Assembly (NCBI RefSeq): GCF_003182255.1
Contig: NZ_QGTQ01000018.1
Span: 1 to 64,000 of the forward strand
Direction of reading: 5' to 3'
DNA: 64,000 nucleotides
Source: Paenibacillus cellulosilyticus
Lineage (GTDB): Bacteria; Bacillota; Bacilli; Paenibacillales; Paenibacillaceae
Positions 1 through 8,533 of this stretch are shown in pieces; positions within the stretch are counted from its first letter, which is position 1, and the number at the start of each line of letters is the position of its first letter. A program made the position numbers and the translations under genes. The notes below the pieces were generated by a model. The model worked only from the letters and a program-made list of their open reading frames with translations, ran no database searches and was not told where the DNA came from.

Positions 1-191
1 CAATGGAATAACTTCTCGAAGCCCTCTTTCGTGTTCGTAAAAGAAAGGTGACGTGATGTTAGCATGCGGCCGCGAAAATCTGTGATTTGTGCAGCGTGTA
101 CATCTTTTGCAATGTCGATCCCTACGATGATGTGATGATTGGTAATTCGTTCGATACGTTGATTTGTTGGGTCATTTCGAGTAAACTTCAT
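1..191 (-). CDS. IS110-family transposase, N-terminal part (runs off window edge)
   Basis: Reading the minus strand from an ATG at 191 gives an open frame of 63 residues that continues past the window start. It contains VGIDIAKDVH at about residues 23-32. This is the first strand of the DEDD/RuvC-like nuclease fold of IS110-family transposases and carries the first catalytic Asp; it is followed by SFTNTKEGFEKL, also typical. An AGGAGG ribosome binding site lies 8 bases upstream. IS110 enzymes recombine DNA without a classic DDE domain. The catalytic C-terminal serine domain lies outside the window, so it cannot be judged whether the element is intact, or whether it belongs to the IS110 or IS1111 subgroup. 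Confidence 0.85.
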   Translation of the reverse strand, partial: MKFTRNDPTNQRIERITNHHIIVGIDIAKDVHAAQITDFRGRMLTSRHLSFTNTKEGFEKLFH

Positions 192-443
192 ATACAGCGC
201 CTCCTGATGGGTTTTAGGACATTGATCCGTTCAACCCCCATCATACGAGGCGCTCCTTTTTTTGTCCAAGCTCAAATCTTAGACTCTACAGGAATGTTTA
301 CGGATGCAAAGTCGCTGTTTTCGACGTAATAAGCGCCGTGGCAACCGTAAGACTTACTTCAGATGAGTGATCTATTGGTTACGCGCAGAATGTAGATTTC
401 GAGTTGGGAAGTTGGCATTGTGGCAGGGAGCAAAGGTTAGATT
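192..443 (-). other. Non-coding end of the IS110-type element, boundary not resolved
   Basis: No protein is supported between the transposase start and the NUDIX terminator. IS110-group elements carry a long non-coding segment 5' of the transposase that encodes the bridge RNA and contains the element terminus. This stretch occupies that position. I could not identify the exact terminus or target core from one end alone. Confidence 0.4.
196..263. promoter_or_regulatory. Stem-loop occluding the transposase ribosome binding site; terminator-like on + strand
   Basis: AGCGCCTC and CTGATGGG (196-211) are mirrored by CCCATCA and GAGGCGCT (about 238-254), a stem of about 15 pairs with a small bulge and a loop of about 25 bases. 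On the minus strand the AGGAGG of the transposase lies inside the stem, so a transcript that contains both arms would hide the ribosome binding site. On the plus strand the stem is followed by seven T residues, as in an intrinsic terminator that would stop read-through into the element. Confidence 0.6.
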
Positions 444-481
444 AAAAACAAACAAACGGTGTTAGATCGGTTAGCACCGTT
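444..481 (-). terminator. Intrinsic terminator of the NUDIX gene
   Basis: On the minus strand an AACGGTG / CACCGTT stem with an inner TTAG/CTAA pair is followed by TTTGTTTGTTTTT. It sits 14 bases past the NUDIX stop codon. Confidence 0.7.
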
Positions 482-494
482 GTGAAGCAGCATG

Positions 495-986
495 TTACTC
501 CATCAAGGAGTACACCTTGTACTTGGCGTATTTATTATTGGTTTGGATTTCAGAGGCTGTACGGGATAAACCTGAGGATTGGGATGCATGCTGGTAGGAA
601 CGGACGATTTCTTTGGTTAAGCCTACAACCTGAGGGTGGGCTAATACATCAGGGATAGGTACATATTTTACTTCTGAGATTTCGGAGCCGTCTGCAACGA
701 GCTCGCCGGAGAGGACTTCCATTTCAAAAATAAAGTAGATGCCGTGTTCGAGCTCATCAGGTCGTTCTTTGAAGCCCGTTCTAACACCGATTAGGCGTGT
801 AGGAATTGCGTAAAGTCCGGTTTCTTCCTTCACTTCTCTAATTGCTGCCTCTTCGAAGGACTCCCCTTCCTCGACAAAACCACCCGGCAGCATCCAATAC
901 CCTTTATTCGCCCCATATGTAATTTGGACGAGCAATACTTTGTTGTCATTAACAATGAAACCTCCTGCTGAGCAAGCAATTCTCAT
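495..986 (-). CDS. NUDIX hydrolase
   Basis: The protein has 163 residues. A complete Nudix box lies at about residues 36-58, beginning GGFVEEGESFEEAA and ending REVKEETGL, with the metal-binding REVKEE helix intact. Such enzymes hydrolyse nucleoside diphosphates linked to another moiety; the substrate cannot be read from the sequence. AGGAGG lies 7 bases before the ATG. The C-terminal 30 residues are polar and outside the usual domain. The gene is monocistronic: it is divergent from the monooxygenase gene and followed by its own terminator. Confidence 0.9.
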   Translation of the reverse strand: MRIACSAGGFIVNDNKVLLVQITYGANKGYWMLPGGFVEEGESFEEAAIREVKEETGLYAIPTRLIGVRTGFKERPDELEHGIYFIFEMEVLSGELVADGSEISEVKYVPIPDVLAHPQVVGLTKEIVRSYQHASQSSGLSRTASEIQTNNKYAKYKVYSLME

Positions 987-1141
987 CTACTCTCCTCCTT
1001 GTACAACAATGTCCTTTTGTCGGAAGTTTATCACATCGACTTATTCGAGAATAATACCAGCTTCCTATTCACTAATAGATACAAACTATGAAACGCGATC
1101 GCTGCTATATAAATTTTTATTCTGTGCAATATTTGCAACAG

Positions 1142-1170
1142 TTGAAAGAGGAGTGCGGCTCTATTACAAT
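1142..1170 (+). promoter_or_regulatory. SigA-type promoter of the LLM monooxygenase gene
   Basis: TTGAAA at 1142-1147 and TACAAT at 1165-1170 are separated by 17 bases and lie about 30 bases before the start codon. Confidence 0.65.
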
Positions 1171-1198
1171 GAACCTAAGAAGAAAGGAATGATACGTC

Positions 1199-2197
1199 AT
1201 GAAAATAGGCATCTTGGATCAGGCGCCAATTGCGAAAGGGAATACGGCGAGCGGAGCGCTGCAGAATGCGGTGGAGACGGCACGGGTGGCAGAGGAATTG
1301 GGCTATCATCGCATGTGGTTGGCCGAGCATCATAACTTGGCGACGCTCGCGAGCAGCGCGCCGGAGATTACTGCGTCGTTCATTGCTGCGAAGACGAACC
1401 GTATTCGTGTAGGCACTGGCGGCATCATGGCGATGCATTACTCGCCGTATAAAATGGCTGAAGTGTTCAAGACGCTGAGCGCCCTCGCGCCAGGCCGCGT
1501 CGATTTTGGCGTTGGACGCGCTCCTGGCGGCGATCATCGCTCCACGCAAGCGCTGGCGGAAGGCCGGCCTTATCTACCTACGGATCTATATGACAAGATT
1601 CGTACGACCTTAGATCTTATAAGCGGTCAGTCGATCACAGACTCGCTGCACGATGGACTTGTTGCTACACCTGCAGAGATTAGGCTGCCGGAAGCCTGGT
1701 TGCTTGGTTCCACCGGCAACAGCGCGGTTCGCACTGGCCGGTTGGGTGTCGGCTATTCGTTCGCGCAATTTTTCAATGGGGAAATGTCAAAGGAAATCTT
1801 CGACGCGTATAAGTCAAGCTTCGTGCCATCGACGTTCATGGAGAAGCCTGTCATCAATGTGACTTATTCGATCTCCATCGCAGAAACGAGAGAAGAAGCC
1901 GAGTACATTGCATTGCCTGTCGATCTAAGCCGCCTCTTCTTGATGAAAGGCCGCATTCAGCAGCCGCTTACGCCCGAGGAAGCGCTCGAATATCCGCTTA
2001 CCGCATCAGATCGCGCACTCATCCAGTCCAACCGAGATCGCAAACTGCACCTCGTCGGGACGGCCTCTGAGATTGCCGATCAGTTGCAGGCCGACCAACA
2101 AGCGCTTGGATTTGATGAAATCATGATCTCTGCGTCGGCTCCGACGCAACAGATTCGACTGAACCAGCTTCGGCTGTTAGCTCGAGAGCTTCTGTAA
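1199..2197 (+). CDS. LLM-class flavin-dependent oxidoreductase (luciferase-like, MsnO8 type)
   Basis: The 332-residue protein matches the bacterial luciferase-like single-domain monooxygenases. It has an N-terminal LDQAPIAKGNTASGAL segment, EELGYHRMWLAEHH at about residues 34-47, and RIRVGTGGIMAMHYSPYKMAE at about 69-89 (quoted over its first 20 residues: RIRVGTGGIMAMHYSPYKMA). The family uses reduced FMN or F420; in Bacillota FMN is likely. The substrate is unknown. A promoter and an AAAGGA ribosome binding site precede the ATG, and the gene ends at a shared bidirectional terminator. Confidence 0.9.
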   Translation: MKIGILDQAPIAKGNTASGALQNAVETARVAEELGYHRMWLAEHHNLATLASSAPEITASFIAAKTNRIRVGTGGIMAMHYSPYKMAEVFKTLSALAPGRVDFGVGRAPGGDHRSTQALAEGRPYLPTDLYDKIRTTLDLISGQSITDSLHDGLVATPAEIRLPEAWLLGSTGNSAVRTGRLGVGYSFAQFFNGEMSKEIFDAYKSSFVPSTFMEKPVINVTYSISIAETREEAEYIALPVDLSRLFLMKGRIQQPLTPEEALEYPLTASDRALIQSNRDRKLHLVGTASEIADQLQADQQALGFDEIMISASAPTQQIRLNQLRLLARELL

Positions 2198-2224
2198 TAA
2201 GGCCTGCTTTTCAAATCAAGAAAC

Positions 2225-2268
2225 AAAAAGACATTCACCCCTCCATTCGCAGGGATGAATGTCTTTTT
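2225..2268. terminator. Bidirectional intrinsic terminator
   Basis: AAAAAGACATTCA (2225-2237) pairs perfectly with TGAATGTCTTTTT (2256-2268), with CCCT/AGGG extending the stem inward. It lies between the convergent monooxygenase (+) and LCP (-) genes and gives a U-tract on either strand. Confidence 0.85.
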
Positions 2269-2274
2269 ATCACA

Positions 2275-3291
2275 CTAACTCGCCTCTTCAATGCTTAAGT
2301 CCATCACATTCGTATCGGGGTTCAACCATTTGCCAATAACCTCATTCGCAAACTTCACATCATCTTCGTCCAGGATGTAGTAATAGATGCCGCTCTTCAT
2401 GGCGTCTTTACCTTTCAGCATATAACTCGTAATTTGCGGTGAGGCTTTAAACGTCGATTCAGCCAAATCGATGATTTTATCCGGCTTCATATTCGTCTGA
2501 AGATTGTCGCCGCCTATTCGAATGACATCGTCAATCTTGGTCATGTTGCTAAAGGTTTTGATCCGATTAAACAGTTGACCAATAAATTCCCGCTGCCTAG
2601 CCGTCCGATTAAAATCCGAGTCTTCCCGATAGCGCACATAGTTCAGTGCTTCCTCGCCGCTGTAAATCGGTTTATTCGCCTCGATCGTAAACTTCTCATG
2701 GTCCTTTTGTTTATTGACAATGTCCTTCGTGATAGGAAGCTCGACGCCGCCTAACGTATCTACGATATTGATAAGGCCTTTAAAGTTAACCGTTGCATAA
2801 TATTGAATCTGCTGGTCCAGCAAATTCTCAACGGTATTGATCGTCATGCTTACGCCGCCGTGTGCATAAGCCGAATTTATTTTACTTTTCACATCCCCTT
2901 TGTAGCCAACGATCGTCGCGTAGCTGTCCCTTGGGATGGACAGGAGCAGCATCCGATTATCTTTAGGCCGCACAACCGAGAAGATGAGCGTGTCGGAACG
3001 AGCAGGCTCTGACTCTCTCTGGTCCGTGCCAATGAGCAGCAAGGAGAATGGTTCGTCGGCTTGATCCTCGGTTTGTTCATCCGCTTCATCAACTGGGACA
3101 TAGGAATCTTCAAGCGTACTCTTTATGTTATTCTCGAAAAAGGCATGAAAAGCAAACAGCGCCAGCTGCTTTTTAAATAGCAGCCCCGAGCCAGCAGCAA
3201 GTACAAGGACGATGCCGAGCACCAGCAGCAGCGGACGCCCCCTCCTTTTCTTCCTTTTGGCTCGTTTGAGCTGACCTTTGTTATTACCCAT
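2275..3291 (-). CDS. LytR-CpsA-Psr (LCP) family cell-wall glycopolymer transferase
   Basis: The 338-residue protein starts with a very basic cytoplasmic segment (KRAKRKKRRGRP). One membrane helix follows at about residues 20-40, then an outside LCP domain beginning LLLIGTDQRES at about residue 83. Conserved arginines and aspartates are seen in ARSDTLIF, IPRDSY and VRYREDSDFNRTARQREF. LCP enzymes attach anionic glycopolymers such as teichoic or teichuronic acids to peptidoglycan on the outer face of the membrane. The ribosome binding site is purine rich (GGAAGAGGAAA). The gene stands alone, so which polymer it serves cannot be said. Confidence 0.9.
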   Translation of the reverse strand: MGNNKGQLKRAKRKKRRGRPLLLVLGIVLVLAAGSGLLFKKQLALFAFHAFFENNIKSTLEDSYVPVDEADEQTEDQADEPFSLLLIGTDQRESEPARSDTLIFSVVRPKDNRMLLLSIPRDSYATIVGYKGDVKSKINSAYAHGGVSMTINTVENLLDQQIQYYATVNFKGLINIVDTLGGVELPITKDIVNKQKDHEKFTIEANKPIYSGEEALNYVRYREDSDFNRTARQREFIGQLFNRIKTFSNMTKIDDVIRIGGDNLQTNMKPDKIIDLAESTFKASPQITSYMLKGKDAMKSGIYYYILDEDDVKFANEVIGKWLNPDTNVMDLSIEEAS

Positions 3292-3413
3292 CGTATTTCC
3301 TCTTCCTTCACATGATTAATAGTTGATTACATACAAACACAATTAACCCACTCCCCATATTTGTAAAACATTTAACGGCTAGCAACTTCCCCCATCCTAG
3401 ATCAATAAGTGAA

Positions 3414-3460
3414 AAATAAAAAAACAACGAACCTTTGGCATACCCATAAGTTCGTTGTTC
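3414..3460 (-). terminator. Intrinsic terminator of the rRNA methyltransferase gene
   Basis: AACAACGAAC pairs with GTTCGTTGTT around a loop of about 14 bases. On the minus strand the stem runs straight into a TTTTTTTATTTTTC tract, 22 bases past the stop codon. Confidence 0.85.
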
Positions 3461-3481
3461 TTTATATGAATTAAGCAGCAA

Positions 3482-4870
3482 TTAACGCTTGCTGCGTACT
3501 TCGAAGATTGCAAACTTAAGATAGTGTCCTTCGCTGACGCCAAGCAGCTGCGGATGGTCTTTGCCTGCGGCACGCCATTCGACGAGACGAAGCAGCTTGC
3601 CCGCATCGCTTGCCGCTTCCTGAATCGTATCCAGGAACAAATCCGGCTTCATATGGTACGAGCAGCTGGCTGTCACGAGATAGCCGCCCTCGTTCACCAG
3701 CTTCATGCCGTGCAGGTTGATGTCCTTGTATCCACGAACTGCGCCGCCGACCGCACCACGCGTCTTCGTGAACGCAGGCGGGTCGAGAACGACGACATCC
3801 CATGTCCGGCCGCCACCTGCCGTCATCTTCTTGGACGTATCGACCTTGCTGCTGTCCTCGCGGTTAACAGCTGCACGAGCAGCGCGCTCGTCCACCCCTC
3901 TTGCCTGCTGGCGCAAATAATCGAAAGCATCGGCTACAACGAACTCTACCCGGTCCTCGAAGCCGTTGCGAGCAACGTTGCGGCGCGCAGTATCAATTGC
4001 ATGCTCCGAAATATCGAGGCAGGTTACTTTCTTCGCGCCGTATTGACACGCATGCAGCGTGAAGCTTCCCGTGTGCGCGAAGCACTCCAGCACCGTCGCG
4101 CCATCCCAATAAGGGAACGTCACTTCCTTGCCGTTCGGGTTAACAGGAACACGTTTCACCCCGGCCCCATCCTCTGCAGGAACGTCCTGCAGGCGAATGC
4201 CGCTGCGCTCGCCCCAGCCCGTCATGAGCGGTGCGATGGAAGCGCGATTTTCCCGCTGGTCGAAGAAATACCCCGTTTTCTGCCCCTCAACAATATCCAC
4301 TTCAATCTTGAGGCCGTTCTCAATAATCTCGACGATACGCGGGCAATCGCCGTACAATACGCCTGTCCGCTGCTCCAATCCCTCGAGCGAACGTACGCCA
4401 ACATCGCTGCGCTCATAAATGCCTTGCGGCGCAAAAACCTCGATAAGTGCTTGTACAATTGCATCTCGGCGCACATCCATGCCCAGCGTCAATATTTGTA
4501 CAACAAGTACGCCTCCGAAGCGGTCAACAACAAGGCCTGGAAGATAATCGGCCTCACCGTACACCAGACGGCAATCGACGTCGCTCACGAAGCGGCGGCG
4601 ATGATCGGCGCTGCGCTGGAAACGTTCGCGGAAAAACGCGGTGTCCATCTCGATACCCGTTTGATAATTGACAATTCGAACCGTAATCTGCGACGCAGGA
4701 TTCCAGAATCCGCTCGCAATATATTTACGCTGGTGGTTAAGCACATCGACAATATCGCCAGGCTGCGCCTCTCCCTCCATCCGATCGATCTCACTGGCGT
4801 ATACCCAAGGATGACCTTCCTCAATTCTTTTCTTGCGATTTTTGCTCAAAATAATCGTCGCTCGTGTCAC
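3482..4870 (-). CDS. Class I SAM-dependent rRNA methyltransferase, RlmI-like (PUA plus Rossmann)
   Basis: With the start chosen here the protein has 462 residues. An N-terminal PUA-like part (KKRIEEGHPWVYASEIDRM) is followed by the SAM-binding motif VLECFAHTGSFTLHACQYGA and the catalytic-loop motif VVLDPPAFTKTRG. This arrangement is that of the RlmI/YwbD family, which makes m5C in 23S rRNA. GTG at 4870 has GGAAGGAG 10 bases upstream; the frame also opens earlier at a TTG at 4906, but that has no ribosome binding site. About 35 low-complexity, charged residues (from RQQARGVDERAARAAV) sit between the SAM motif and the DPP motif. They look like a lineage-specific insertion. Confidence 0.87.
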   Translation of the reverse strand: MTRATIILSKNRKKRIEEGHPWVYASEIDRMEGEAQPGDIVDVLNHQRKYIASGFWNPASQITVRIVNYQTGIEMDTAFFRERFQRSADHRRRFVSDVDCRLVYGEADYLPGLVVDRFGGVLVVQILTLGMDVRRDAIVQALIEVFAPQGIYERSDVGVRSLEGLEQRTGVLYGDCPRIVEIIENGLKIEVDIVEGQKTGYFFDQRENRASIAPLMTGWGERSGIRLQDVPAEDGAGVKRVPVNPNGKEVTFPYWDGATVLECFAHTGSFTLHACQYGAKKVTCLDISEHAIDTARRNVARNGFEDRVEFVVADAFDYLRQQARGVDERAARAAVNREDSSKVDTSKKMTAGGGRTWDVVVLDPPAFTKTRGAVGGAVRGYKDINLHGMKLVNEGGYLVTASCSYHMKPDLFLDTIQEAASDAGKLLRLVEWRAAGKDHPQLLGVSEGHYLKFAIFEVRSKR

Positions 4871-5046
4871 TATCGTCCATCTCCTTCCGCAATCCAATTT
4901 GTTCAATCCAATCGTAGAGGCTTGTCATCTCAGTCCTTGCCGCTACATACAAATACGAATAGTGCTTAATGACGTTTCGAAGTATGTTCTATTCATGATC
5001 GTCATGATGACGTATGTTGTCCGCTGTTAGGAAAGGAGCCTCTGCT

Positions 5047-6024
5047 ATGATGCATGCCATAATCGCACCGCTTATACTCGGGTTCGCCATCTTCATGTTC
5101 GGCATGAAGCTGATGGAGATGGCGCTCAGCCGATGGGCGGGACCTTACTTGTCCGCCGTATTGAAGCGTTTCACCGCTACGCCCGTTCACGGTCTTCTGA
5201 CGGGCACTGCAACAACGGCGGTGCTGCAAAGCAGCACCGCCGTTACCGTCCTCTCGATCGGCCTCGTCAATACAGGGCTATTAACGTTTTCACGTACGCT
5301 CGGTATCGTACTCGGTACGAATATTGGCACCTGCCTGACGACTGAGCTGATTGGCCTCCAGATCGGGCGCATTGCGCTGCCGATGCTCATTGGCGCTTCC
5401 GCTGCATGGCTGCTAACGGCTCTTCTCGGCGAGATGCGCATCTTAGCATGGAGCCGCGCCGAACCGATGCTTCAGCCCGTTCGCCTGCTTGCTGTCGCCT
5501 CAGCAGGCTTCGCGCTTATCCTCATCGGCATTACGACCATGCAATCCATCGGGCCTGCTGTACAAGCAAGCAGCCTGTTCGAATCATTCCTAGAACGCTC
5601 GCGAGACAGCGTGCTGTGGGGTCTGGCAGCGGGTACGCTGCTAACCGCAATGGTGCACAGCAGCGCTGCCGTTATCGGGCTTGTCATGGGACTTGCCGCC
5701 ACAGGCGCTATGCCGATTGAGGTTAGCGTCGCTATTGTGCTCGGCGCCAACATCGGAACCTGCTTTACCGCGATGCTTGCCGCCATCAGTGCAACCAATG
5801 CTGGACGAGGCGTCGCAATCTCCCATATCGTCCTGAACGCTGCGGGCGCACTGCTGTTTCTCCCGTTCATTCCGCTGTTATCCGATGCTGCAGCCGCTAT
5901 CAGCCACTCGCCAGCCGCACAAATCGCTCACGCTCAGACGATATTCAATATGGCGTGCTCGCTCCTGGCTCTGCCGCTGTGCTACTTGCCGGTGTGGAAC
6001 TCGCGTTCGATCCAGCCTCGGTAA
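5047..6024 (+). CDS. Na/Pi cotransporter family membrane protein
   Basis: The protein has 325 residues and is almost entirely hydrophobic. It carries two internal copies of the NptA/PF02690 signature, TAVLQSSTAVTVLSIGLVNTG-like (near residue 60) and TAMVHSSAAVIGLVMGLAATG-like (near residue 200), each with a Q/H-SS core, plus two GTNIGTC / GANIGTC loops. There is no C-terminal PhoU domain. The family takes up phosphate with sodium in the cytoplasmic membrane. AGGAG lies 8 bases before ATG 5047. Its last 80 bases overlap the 3' end of deoC on the other strand. Confidence 0.88.
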   Translation: MMHAIIAPLILGFAIFMFGMKLMEMALSRWAGPYLSAVLKRFTATPVHGLLTGTATTAVLQSSTAVTVLSIGLVNTGLLTFSRTLGIVLGTNIGTCLTTELIGLQIGRIALPMLIGASAAWLLTALLGEMRILAWSRAEPMLQPVRLLAVASAGFALILIGITTMQSIGPAVQASSLFESFLERSRDSVLWGLAAGTLLTAMVHSSAAVIGLVMGLAATGAMPIEVSVAIVLGANIGTCFTAMLAAISATNAGRGVAISHIVLNAAGALLFLPFIPLLSDAAAAISHSPAAQIAHAQTIFNMACSLLALPLCYLPVWNSRSIQPR

Positions 6025-6682
6025 CGATCGCAACGCCTGCGCTTGTGCCCAGACGCGTTGCGCCAGCATTCAGCATCACAAGCGCCGTCTCACGGCTGCG
6101 TATGCCGCCTGAAGCTTTGACTCCGATACCCGGCGTTACGGATTTGCGCATGAGTCGAATATCTGCTTCCGTAGCGCCGCCTACGCCAAAACCTGTGGAG
6201 GTCTTCACATAATGCGCGCCTGCAGCCTCCGCAACCCGGCATGCCTCCGACTTCTGCTCATCGTTCAGCATCCCCGTCTCGAATATAACCTTCACGATCG
6301 CGCTGCCTTCAACAGCACGCACAACCGCTCCGATATCGTTCGCCACGAAGCCGTAGCGCCCCTCGAGCAAGGCGCCAATCGGCAGCACCATGTCAATCTC
6401 CGCAGCGCCGTCCTCGACCGCTTCTGCCGCTTCGAATACTTTGACTTTCGTAGACATTGCACCAAGCGGGAAGCCAACGACGGCGCTCACTGCAACATCT
6501 GTGCCTGCGAGCTTCTCCGTGCAGTAAGAAACCCAAGAGCCGTTCACGCACACGCTGTAAAAATGATGCTCCATCGCCTCCTGGCACAAACGATCGATCT
6601 CTTCGGTCGTTGCACCAGGCTTGAGCAGCGTATGATCGATGAAACGTGCAATATTTTTATCCGGCGACCAGAGCTCAAGCAT
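5945..6682 (-). CDS. deoC: Deoxyribose-phosphate aldolase
   Basis: This 245-residue class I aldolase splits 2-deoxyribose 5-phosphate into glyceraldehyde 3-phosphate and acetaldehyde in deoxynucleoside breakdown. IDHTLLKPGATTEEIDRLC near the start, the Schiff-base lysine in HYVKTSTGFG, and the second active-site lysine in GVKASGGIRS are all present. After the usual end at GTSAGVAIV there is an extra Ser/Ala/Pro-rich tail of about 25 residues, which is the part that overlaps the 3' end of the convergent Na/Pi gene. The start codon overlaps the NUDIX gene by 8 bases, suggesting translational coupling. Confidence 0.95.
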   Translation of the reverse strand: MLELWSPDKNIARFIDHTLLKPGATTEEIDRLCQEAMEHHFYSVCVNGSWVSYCTEKLAGTDVAVSAVVGFPLGAMSTKVKVFEAAEAVEDGAAEIDMVLPIGALLEGRYGFVANDIGAVVRAVEGSAIVKVIFETGMLNDEQKSEACRVAEAAGAHYVKTSTGFGVGGATEADIRLMRKSVTPGIGVKASGGIRSRETALVMLNAGATRLGTSAGVAIVTEAGSNASSTPASSTAAEPGASTPY

Positions 6683-7115
6683 GACTCTCTGCCTCCAAGC
6701 CGAGCAGTCTCAGCGCGCCAGCAAGAATGCGATCATTGTTGTCATAGCCGGATGTACGCTGCTTGCGCCAAGCCTCTTCCGGCGAGAACCAGTCAACGCC
6801 GCGAATCTCTTCCACCTGCGGCTGAAGCGTTCCGCCAATTGCCTCTACGAGATAGTAGTGAACTTCCTTGTCTACGATCCCTTTGGACTCGTGCTTATAC
6901 TGATATTTAATCTGATCGATGGGTGAAATGATGGAGCCGATCATGCCCGTCTCCTCGACGATTTCACGAAGTGCCGTCTCCTCGACCGTCTCGCCCGGTT
7001 CCATCTTGCCTTTCGGAAGCGACACTTTGCCATAACGATCCTGAATTAACTGAATTTGCAGCACATTGTCCTCGGTGCGACGGAATACGACGCCTCCGGC
7101 CGATATTTCTTTCAT
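6675..7115 (-). CDS. NUDIX hydrolase
   Basis: The protein has 146 residues, with the Nudix box at about residues 32-54 (GKMEPGETVEETALREIVEE). The domain starts almost at once (ISAGGVVFRR), like the diadenosine-polyphosphate/8-oxo-dGTP class. The in-frame GTG 18 bases further upstream is less likely: GAGAGGAG lies 8 bases before the ATG at 7115 and overlaps that GTG. It sits between mtaB and deoC in the same direction. The substrate is not evident. Confidence 0.9.
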   Translation of the reverse strand: MKEISAGGVVFRRTEDNVLQIQLIQDRYGKVSLPKGKMEPGETVEETALREIVEETGMIGSIISPIDQIKYQYKHESKGIVDKEVHYYLVEAIGGTLQPQVEEIRGVDWFSPEEAWRKQRTSGYDNNDRILAGALRLLGLEAESHA

Positions 7116-7147
7116 GCTCGGCACTCCTCTCACGGTTATCGATTGAT

Positions 7148-8530
7148 CTACAGCGCCTTCGCTTCCAGAGCAGGTGCGCTCACTTCATGGCGTACCGACG
7201 TCGTGCCTTGATCCAGCACGCGTACGAGCTGTCCACGGCATTCGTTCACGCCTGCCTCTGTAATCTTCACACGGCACAGCTGGCCGACAAGCGCTTCCGT
7301 ACCTTCGAACACGATCTGCAAGTAGTTATCCGAGTAACCCATGACAAGACCCGTACCCGGTGCACCTTTGTAATCCCGTTCAGGGATAACGTCTACAACC
7401 TCGCCAACCCATTTCTTCGCATAATCCAGCTGCATGCGCTCCGACAGTTCAATCAGCTTGTGTACGCGTTCGTTCTTCACTTCTTCGTCCACTTGATCGT
7501 CCATGCGGGCTGCAGGCGTACCAGTACGCTTGGAGTAAGGGAATACGTGCATCTCGGAGAACGCGATATCCTGCATGAAACGGAAGCCTTCTTCGAACAT
7601 TTCTTCCGTCTCGCCCGGGAAACCCACGATTACGTCGGTCGTAATCGCAACGCCAGGCAATGCTTCATGCAGACGCTTAATCTTAGCAGCAAACTCTTCT
7701 GTCGTGTATTTGCGGCGCATCCGCTTTAATACGGAGTTTTCGCCCGCTTGCAGCGGGATATGCAAATGACGGCACATTTTGCTCGAACGATTGAGCACGT
7801 CGATCATTTTCTCGTCAATTTGGCTTGCTTCAATCGAGCTGATCCGGATACGTTCCAGACCTTCGACTTTCTCCAGCTCCATAATCAGATCGGCTAGATC
7901 AAAGTTCTCCATGTCGTCGCCGTAGCCACCCGTATGAATGCCTGTCAGAACGATCTCCTTGTAGCCGGCTTGCACAAGCTGTTCGGCTTGCGAGATAACG
8001 CTCTTCGGATCACGGCTGCGGGACAGGCCGCGGGACCATGGAATGATGCAGAACGTACAGAAGTTGTTGCAGCCCTCTTGAATCTTCAGGAATGCACGCG
8101 TACGATCGGCAAAATCAGGCACATCGAGCTCTTCGAATTCGCGCGTCTTCATGATGTTACGTACCGCATTGACCGGTGTACGATCCGATTGGATCTGACC
8201 AACGAAATCAAGCAGCTTCTCGCGATCCTGTGTGCCAACAACGAGGTCGACACCTGGAATCGCCATAATCTCTGCAGGCGACGTCTGCGCGTAGCAGCCG
8301 GTTACCGCAATAACAGCATCCGGGTTACGGCGAACCGCCCGGCGAATGATCTGACGGCTTTTCTTGTCACCCGTATTAGTAACCGTACATGTATTGATGA
8401 TATAAACGTCAGCTGTCTTCTCTTCAAAATCGACCTGCTCGTAGCCGGCGTTTTTGAACAGCTGCCACATCGCTTCCGTATCGTAAAAGTTAACTTTGCA
8501 GCCCAAGGTGTAAAATGCGACTGATGGCAT
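7148..8530 (-). CDS. mtaB: tRNA (t6A37) C2-methylthiotransferase MtaB
   Basis: MtaB is a radical-SAM enzyme that turns t6A37 into ms2t6A37 in tRNAs reading ANN codons. The 460-residue protein has the N-terminal MTTase domain (TLGCKVNFYDTEAM, plus Cys in INTCTVTN and VTGCYAQ, three ligands for the auxiliary cluster), the radical-SAM motif CNNFCTFCIIPWSRG near residue 155, and a C-terminal TRAM region. It is the counterpart of Bacillus yqeV. It follows rsmE with only 3 bases between them, so the two are co-transcribed. Confidence 0.96.
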   Translation of the reverse strand: MPSVAFYTLGCKVNFYDTEAMWQLFKNAGYEQVDFEEKTADVYIINTCTVTNTGDKKSRQIIRRAVRRNPDAVIAVTGCYAQTSPAEIMAIPGVDLVVGTQDREKLLDFVGQIQSDRTPVNAVRNIMKTREFEELDVPDFADRTRAFLKIQEGCNNFCTFCIIPWSRGLSRSRDPKSVISQAEQLVQAGYKEIVLTGIHTGGYGDDMENFDLADLIMELEKVEGLERIRISSIEASQIDEKMIDVLNRSSKMCRHLHIPLQAGENSVLKRMRRKYTTEEFAAKIKRLHEALPGVAITTDVIVGFPGETEEMFEEGFRFMQDIAFSEMHVFPYSKRTGTPAARMDDQVDEEVKNERVHKLIELSERMQLDYAKKWVGEVVDVIPERDYKGAPGTGLVMGYSDNYLQIVFEGTEALVGQLCRVKITEAGVNECRGQLVRVLDQGTTSVRHEVSAPALEAKAL

Positions 8531-8533
8531 TTC

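Noticed and set aside
87-329. An 80-codon plus-strand frame over the IS110 start
   Set aside because: It is antisense to the clear transposase N-terminus and lacks a ribosome binding site.
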